From: Blasia pusilla
Taxonomy: Eukaryota > Marchantiophyta > Marchantiopsida > Blasiales
DNA length: 64,000 nt
NCBI GenBank assembly: GCA_050084515.1
Contig: CM114273.1
Location: 10,726,001 to 10,790,000 of the forward strand
Direction: 5' to 3'
In this document: positions 58,271 through 64,000 of the stretch, one piece after another
Layout: each line of letters starts with the position of its first letter
Position numbering within the stretch: position 1 is the stretch's first letter
Notes under the pieces: generated by a model
Databases searched by the model: none
Seen by the model: only the letters and a program-made list of their open reading frames with translations
Told to the model about the DNA's origin: nothing
Translations under genes and position numbers: made by a program

Positions 58271-60235
58271 AATGTGTTGGGTAGTCAATGCTTATCATAG
58301 TATAGATTGCTAGTGAACGACTTATGATGGGATAAGACAACACCCTACCTCTTGAATTAGCACCGAAAGGTGCATATTGTTACGGATGTGGAGTTGGCTG
58401 ACATGAGGTCAAAGGGATCCAATCACTAGCTAGTTGGTGTGATTTATACATATGTATGGAAGGTTATGTTCTAGCTATTGATGTTTATTTGTACATGTGA
58501 GAATACTATATCTTGCTTGTAAGTACAAAATTTAGTGTAGTTGAGTCAGGTTAGATATATAGTTGGTAGGGGAGCTCTACATAGGCTGAAATATTGTTGT
58601 TTATTGTTGAGATTTAGTTGAGAGATTAATGAGAAGTCTCAAATATATACATCAGCGCGTTAGGTTGGTTAGCGGAGGATGAATCAAAGGAGGTTTTGAG
58701 CATAAGGAAAATGGTTGAAAATTTTGATAAACATGGAAGAGACATGTAGGTTTGGGCATGGTGAGCTCTAAGAAATAAAAGTTGAGTGGAAGCTAAGTAT
58801 GGATGCCATAGACCCTATGTTATATAAAATTTAAAACCAAGGTAAGAAGACCAAAAAGATATCTAAGGACAATATAGGTCCAATCACTCCAATGAGTATG
58901 AAAGTATTGATCATGTCTAAAAGATGTTCACATGGAATTGATGGGAATAAAACCCATAAAAGGGCATGGGAGATAATGAAGTGAAAATGAGAAACAAATA
59001 AAAATCTCGCTTTATTGGTAAAGAATAAGTGCATCCGAAAAACCAAAGTGAGACCAAACATATTCCTATGAGGTAAAATAGGGACGGAAACTAAAAACTT
59101 AAACATCATGATGTAAAAGCTAATCCATCATCTATAGATGTGAAGAGGATGTCAATTTGAATTTCAAGTCTCAGCTATTTAAAAACAAAACAGATATTAT
59201 TGTTAGAGTCCATTTTTCTATGTATCTAAAATAACATGCATAATTGTTGCAATTGCAGTTAGGATTGCACTAAAAATTGAGGATATGTACAATTGCTCTC
59301 ATAGAATACTAAGACTTCGCTAGCCGGGGAAAAGTGATTAATGATGGATGTTAAGAAGATTGAAAGCAAGAATAAATAAGATGACATAATCGAAAACTTT
59401 GTGCATGTAATCTATACACATAAAATATTCATGGACATAAAAACAATTTACCCAATATTCACTTGTGTATTTGGCTGACTTATTAGTCCTTAAATAATTG
59501 GAAGTCGTGCTTGGCAAAGAGAACATGGGAAAGACCATTTATTGCACCTTTTTGGTGCAATAAATGGGATATGCCATTTATTGTAACTTTCGATGAGGTT
59601 TATGCAACCCGATTGAACTAGTTTGGTGATATCGAAATAAAACTCGCACGCACTTGGAGCAATGCTCACGATGATGAATGTGCACAACTTTTTCATACTA
59701 GCTTGATTCCTTCCATCTTCTCAAGCCCCAAGCAAGACTACAACCACATCGGTATTTCTTGATTGGTGTTCATCTTACAATCCCATCACAAGTCCCTACT
59801 TTAGAATTAAAAAAAAAAACCTAAGCTTACCAATCAAACAAAACTAAGCATGCAAGCAAGCTCTCTCAGCGTTAACATGCAAAAGCAAGCATTTCTTGAT
59901 CGGGCTCATGAGGCAAACTTATTATAATTTCCTAGGCCCCATAAGAAATTATTAATAGTATTCTTTACTCGGGGAGATGGTGGGGCTCGTGATATCTTTG
60001 TTTCCCACAAAGGTGACATCCAAAGGTCCTTTCGAGTCGAACGAATGATTTGGTGGCTCGTGCTAATGGATCGACAAATGAATCCCCATTATCACATCAA
60101 ACGTTGACTTATTTTTCCGATCTCCTAAAACTCCGAGTTATGTCACCCGTTCAAGTTCCCGTGACAATAGAAAAAGTTCCAATTTGGTCGTCATGATTGA
60201 CAGATGCGGGTGCGCATGATTGTTTGCGACCGTGA
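58271..60235. other. AT-rich intergenic sequence, no gene seen
   Basis: No supported frame. A perfect 14-bp inverted repeat with a five-T loop lies at 59535-59567. Composition shifts to higher GC near 60,000. Confidence 0.45.
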
Positions 60236-60259
60236 GGAGCGAGCGAGCGAGCGAGCGAG
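60236..60259. repeat. (GAGC)6 microsatellite
   Basis: Six near-perfect tetranucleotide units in GC-richer sequence. Confidence 0.9.
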
Positions 60260-60898
60260 TTGTGAAATGCGCAGAGCAAGCGGAATAACTACACGGAGAG
60301 CTCATAGATGCCGACCGCCATTAAAGACTCTTGAAGATGCGGAACTATAAATAGTTGACGTTGTGCCGAAGTTGAATACCTGAAGACTGCTATGTATTAC
60401 GACGCGACCGACAAATGTTCCAACTGCCCTCGAAAAAGCCAGCATCCTGTTTGTTTGACCAGGCGACAAGAACATCCGGAGATGAAGATGCGGTCCTGTC
60501 TGCGGACGACGATTAATTTCGATGCGAGGTTTCGGTAAAGCATGTGGAATGGATTCCGGGTTTACTCCGGTGGTGAATGAATGGCATGTGAAGAGCGTGG
60601 TGCTGCTCTGTGCCGATCGGCTACACTCGAGGTCTATCTATGATCTATCTATCTGTTGTATCACTCTATGAGCATACGTTCACACTGCAGTAGTAGTAGT
60701 AGGAGGGTCTAAAGTTGTAACCAAAAGTCATGAGGCTGTCTGTCTGCACACCTGATGACATGCACTGACGTGGTAGAAGTTATTGTGAGTCCGGAAAGGC
60801 TCCTTGGGGTTTCCGAGCGAACTACTGCGAGCGAACTTCTGCCTGATTGGATGACATGGGATGATTATCCAGATTCTCCCGATCGCCCGGTGCGGAGA

Positions 60899-61012
60899 CA
60901 AAACGAAACGAAACGAAAAGTTGGAACGATGCAGAAAGAAGGAAAGAAAGAAAGAAAGAAAGAAAAAGCGAAGGCTTCAGTTTTGTTCTCGTTTCGTTTC
61001 GTTCGTTTCGCG
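60899..61012. repeat. ACGAA/TTCGT pentamer tracts in opposite orientation, with (GAAA)n between
   Basis: The left tract is ACGAAACGAAACGAAA (about 60,904-60,918) and the right tract CGTTTCGTTTCGTTCG (about 60,990-61,007), with (AAAG)n at 60,941-60,966 between. The arms can pair imperfectly. Simple-sequence origin is likely. Confidence 0.8.
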
Positions 61013-61405
61013 CACGAACGGAGCAAAAGAGATAAGAATGAATGAATGAGCGCACTGCGTATCCGATCTAGCTCACGACGTGGATGCTCTCGCTCCGCTC
61101 TGAGGTAATGTCTTCTCGTCCTTTGGAAAATCCATGATTGCCTTCTTTCTCGTTTAATCCACAACACCAAATCTGGCTGATTATCTGGGAAAGTGGACCT
61201 TCCTTTCTTCTCTCTCTCTCTCTCTACAAAGTACCGCATGGAGTAGTAGGGATGTGTCGTTCCCAGCACAGACTGCAAGCAATCATCATGAGCAGATTAC
61301 TCAATCTACCAACATAGGGGTCACTGGAATTAGGGAGAAAGTGCTACCGCGAGTAGTCATTATAGTCAAACGCCTGTTTTACGTCTGACATTTTTTGTAC
61401 CAGGC

Positions 61406-61687
61406 ATGGTGATTAGGGCCACTAATTTCCTTTCTGTTTTGTTTGTCCTGTTCATCATAGCCGAACGGGGAACTCGCGCGAATGGGAACGGTCCAAGGCA
61501 GCGTACTATTCTGGTGAGTGAGAAAGTGAGTGGATGGGCATCTACCGCACCCGGTCCTTCATTCGTTTCGGTTGCTTCTGCTGAGCCGGTAAAAAAAGAG
61601 AAAGGAATGAGACGGTGGTGTGATCATAACGCTAGTCGGTCCCATGACCTTCCAGTCCATTTCCCCGATCGTCCGTCTCTGCATTAG
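61406..61687 (+). CDS. Possible small secreted protein (doubtful)
   Basis: A 93-codon frame beginning MVIRATNFLSVLFVLFIIAE has a hydrophobic N-terminal stretch and an Ala-x-Ala-like site (RGTRANG), as in signal peptides. The rest (ILVSEKVSGWASTAPGPSFV) has no motif I know. There is no splice evidence, and a chance ORF is equally likely. Confidence 0.2.
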   Translation: MVIRATNFLSVLFVLFIIAERGTRANGNGPRQRTILVSEKVSGWASTAPGPSFVSVASAEPVKKEKGMRRWCDHNASRSHDLPVHFPDRPSLH

Positions 61688-62609
61688 CAGTACCTTCGCT
61701 CAGGCACGCCCACAACATACTCGAGTAAGGAAGGCATCACACTTCCACTTTACATCTGGGTGTGCTTGCCAATCTGGGTGTACTTGCAGAACAGCTTGTG
61801 TGTGCAGATGATCATGGCTAGCCGATGTAGGCGCACTTGCCGACTAGCTTATCTGCGCCTTTTCACCGTGAGAATCGACGAGTTGTACGCTCATTAATTC
61901 TCGCAATGTTTAACCCGAACCTCCCTCAAATATTTCCGGGGTAATACTTGTTATTCTATTCCTCTGGTCGTGGAGGAAGTCGTCCAACCACTTCCAGATG
62001 ATGCCCTATCGTCTTATCCTTCGCGTCGTAGGGGTTTTCTGCTCTCCACTCCTCGTTTCTAACATGAGCGTTCGCGTCCGTTTCTGCGCCATGAAGCAAC
62101 TGTCCATGCTATCTCGATCTCATTTTTTTTCGTAGGAAACAACGAAGATGCGAAGCTCACGGGGCTTTCGTATCGACCCGCGCTACCGGTGGCAAGTCGT
62201 CTAATGCAGCTTTGAGGCTTTAGTAAAAGGGTATAAATGAAGCACCCACGGTTTTGCCCTAATATTATAAGTCGTATTCTAGCACGTTGTGTGGATAGTA
62301 TGCATAGCTCATCATATTTCTAAATCAGAAAGGCGAAACGTTTTACCGGCGATCGAACTCGACGAGGAAGTTCTCAATCGTTGAAAGCGTAATATTTATT
62401 GGGTGTTACTAGTATACATCTGCCCATGTTAGCCCTCGTCTAACCGAGAGTCAAGCGAGCTTGATAGAATTTCTTTGCACGAGTAAACGTTTAATCATCA
62501 AAGTGTGGGTGGTGATTTGTGTATATCTTAAAATTTGCAACTCAAAACTTTCTCTCAAATTCTTTGTTTCTTTTTCATCGAATCTCCCAAGTATACTTAC
62601 ATGTACATC

Positions 62610-62727
62610 TACAACCAGTTGTCTGGGAGAGTGTCTTTATTATTTGTGACACGTGGCAATCATCTAAAAAAAAGATTTCATATACTATGGATAATTTTTT
62701 AAAAAAAATTGTGTGGCACCTTACTAA
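62610..62727 (+). mobile_element. Helitron-like fragment
   Basis: Carries GGGAGAGTGTC near its 5' side, GACACGTGGCAATCATCTA in the middle, and GTGTGGCACCTTACTAA before T at the 3' end, the same terminal words as the copies at 27.5-28.5 kb. Internally deleted; no coding capacity. Confidence 0.4.
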
Positions 62728-63963
62728 TATGAAGAGTTTGTGCCAGTGAATGTTAGGATTTTCACGCACTAAAATAGGAAAAATGGAAAAGAAAAATCTC
62801 ATTCCACATACATGGAATGAGGGCCAAATTGGTGGTGAAAGAATTGCCTCCATCCAATTTAGCCAAGAATTTGGTGACTAATGAAACGAACTTCAACCGG
62901 ATCAGCTCCCATCTGGAAACCTACATAATGGCTTCTCCTCACAATTGAGTTTGAACTCACTCGCTCCCCTCTACGATCTTGCCAATCGATTGCTTCCTAC
63001 TAGAGGCCGACTGTTCAAGCAACTTGTGTTCTCATGGAGTGTCCCTTCATGATGCTCCATGAGAAGTAGAGTGCATGTTTGGACATCTTTAAATACTCTA
63101 CGGTTTTGTATCATTTGGCCCAATGCACGCAATAGGTGTGGGACGTGTGCTTCGGGAGCGAGGGTCTTTGCGCACTTTGCTGTCCAAAATACTGTCAGCT
63201 CCCCTTCCTCTCTAGAAAGAAAACCCATCCGAAAATGCCAAGAAGTGGGGATTCAAGGAGTAGAGACGCAGAGGCCCCGCGGTTCACTCCTGCTCAAGGC
63301 GATTTGGATCCAAAACGAGAACATTCGTTCCGAGTACCTTTCGCGTTGCTTCTTGGAACTTCGAAGCTCGCGCTTGCCCCTCCCCTCCCCCCCTCCCTCC
63401 CTCCCCACGTTTCGATTCTACAATCGCCTCCCGTCCCAAATCGGTTTATTTTTTGGCTACGCCTCCCGAATTGGATGATTTATAGGTGCGTGATGTCGGG
63501 GAAGGCGACCACGCCAAACACGCACTTCGCGTCGCGAGGAAACTCGCCTCCTCATTCGAGTCGGATGCTAACTAACATGGGCCGAGGCCCTTAAGGGCAA
63601 GGGGATAAGAACAGTTTCTTGGCTTGCCGGTTGTCATGCCCTCGCAAGGAGTAGGGTGATCTGAGCGAGTCAATGCGCCGAATATGGAGGCGGAGGTGTG
63701 GCCGAGTGAGGGTGCGCGGTCCCGAGAGGTGGCGATGGAGTTTAACCGTCGTATGATGCATCTACATTTACCTAAAAGAAGCACCTCCTCCTCCCGTCTA
63801 CGTGCGTTAGAATCACGTGGTTACTCAGCAGCACCTTCTCTCCTCCGTACGGGAATTGGCTGTTGGGAACTCGCATGGGAACTGTACCCAAAACCGAGTT
63901 TGATTCGTGATCTGATCGTATCGACCCGTGTAGAAAACACTATTATATCTATTTGCGTTAGCG

Positions 63964-64000
63964 ATGGACCCGGACGATGAGTCAGTCATGTTCGCTGCTG
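63964..64000 (+). CDS. Possible start of a gene running off the right edge
   Basis: ATG at 63964 opens a frame reading MDPDDESVMFAA to the window end. The acidic N-terminus and GC-richer upstream context are compatible with a real start, but twelve codons are too few to judge. Confidence 0.25.
   Translation, partial: MDPDDESVMFAA

Larger units (their letters stand above)
60260..63963. other. GC-richer region without an assigned gene
   Basis: CpG-containing sequence with microsatellites. It may be the promoter or 5' region of a gene starting at the right edge. The many frames (for example 63,059-63,594) overlap in different frames without motifs, and I do not support them. Confidence 0.35.

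Noticed and set aside
63059-63594. Two overlapping plus-strand ORFs of 139 and 152 codons
   Set aside because: Different frames over the same bases, C-rich low-complexity tail, no motif or splice support.
1-64000. CRISPR arrays, bacterial operons, riboswitches
   Set aside because: The sequence is eukaryotic with spliced genes; no regularly spaced repeats of CRISPR type were found.

Overview
This is a nuclear window from a streptophyte (green plant lineage). The evidence is a plastid-type biotin carboxylase gene and a plant-specific double thioredoxin-fold gene, both with many GT-AG introns. There is also inserted plastid DNA and a large load of decayed plant-type transposons. The LRRCC1/VFL1-type centriole gene points to a lineage that still makes flagellated cells, such as a bryophyte, lycophyte, fern or charophyte, rather than a flowering plant. 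The species cannot be named from the sequence alone.

Layout. Positions 1-9,060 hold an LRR plus coiled-coil gene on the minus strand; it runs off the left edge, and a decayed ~200-bp tandem repeat lies upstream of it. Positions 9,061-21,180 are transposon graveyard: a 493-bp GC-rich hAT-type MITE, a Ty1/copia fragment, a minus-strand LINE split by a 1.3-kb insertion, and a chimeric plastid fragment (rpoB joined to ycf3). Positions 21,185-26,875 hold the biotin carboxylase gene, 16 exons on the minus strand with all phases consistent. Positions 27,400-45,700 are again repetitive: Helitron-like short elements, a dead hAT transposase, two opposed Ty3/gypsy fragments (one with a decayed C5 cytosine methyltransferase domain), and foldback and TIR elements. 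Positions 46,143-52,071 hold a plus-strand 12-exon gene for a plastid-targeted protein with two glutaredoxin/GST-N-like domains. Positions 53,900-57,900 hold a second, plus-strand LINE with APE-type endonuclease and RT remnants. Positions 58,200-64,000 carry microsatellites and GC-richer DNA that may be the 5' region of a gene starting at the right edge.

The three host genes are unrelated in function: centriole/basal body, plastid fatty acid synthesis, and plastid redox. They do not form an operon-like unit. All exon coordinates were derived by eye from splice consensus, reading phase and family similarity. The most notable observations are the methyltransferase-carrying gypsy element, the chimeric plastid insertion, and one long perfect snap-back palindrome in an intron of each of the three genes.
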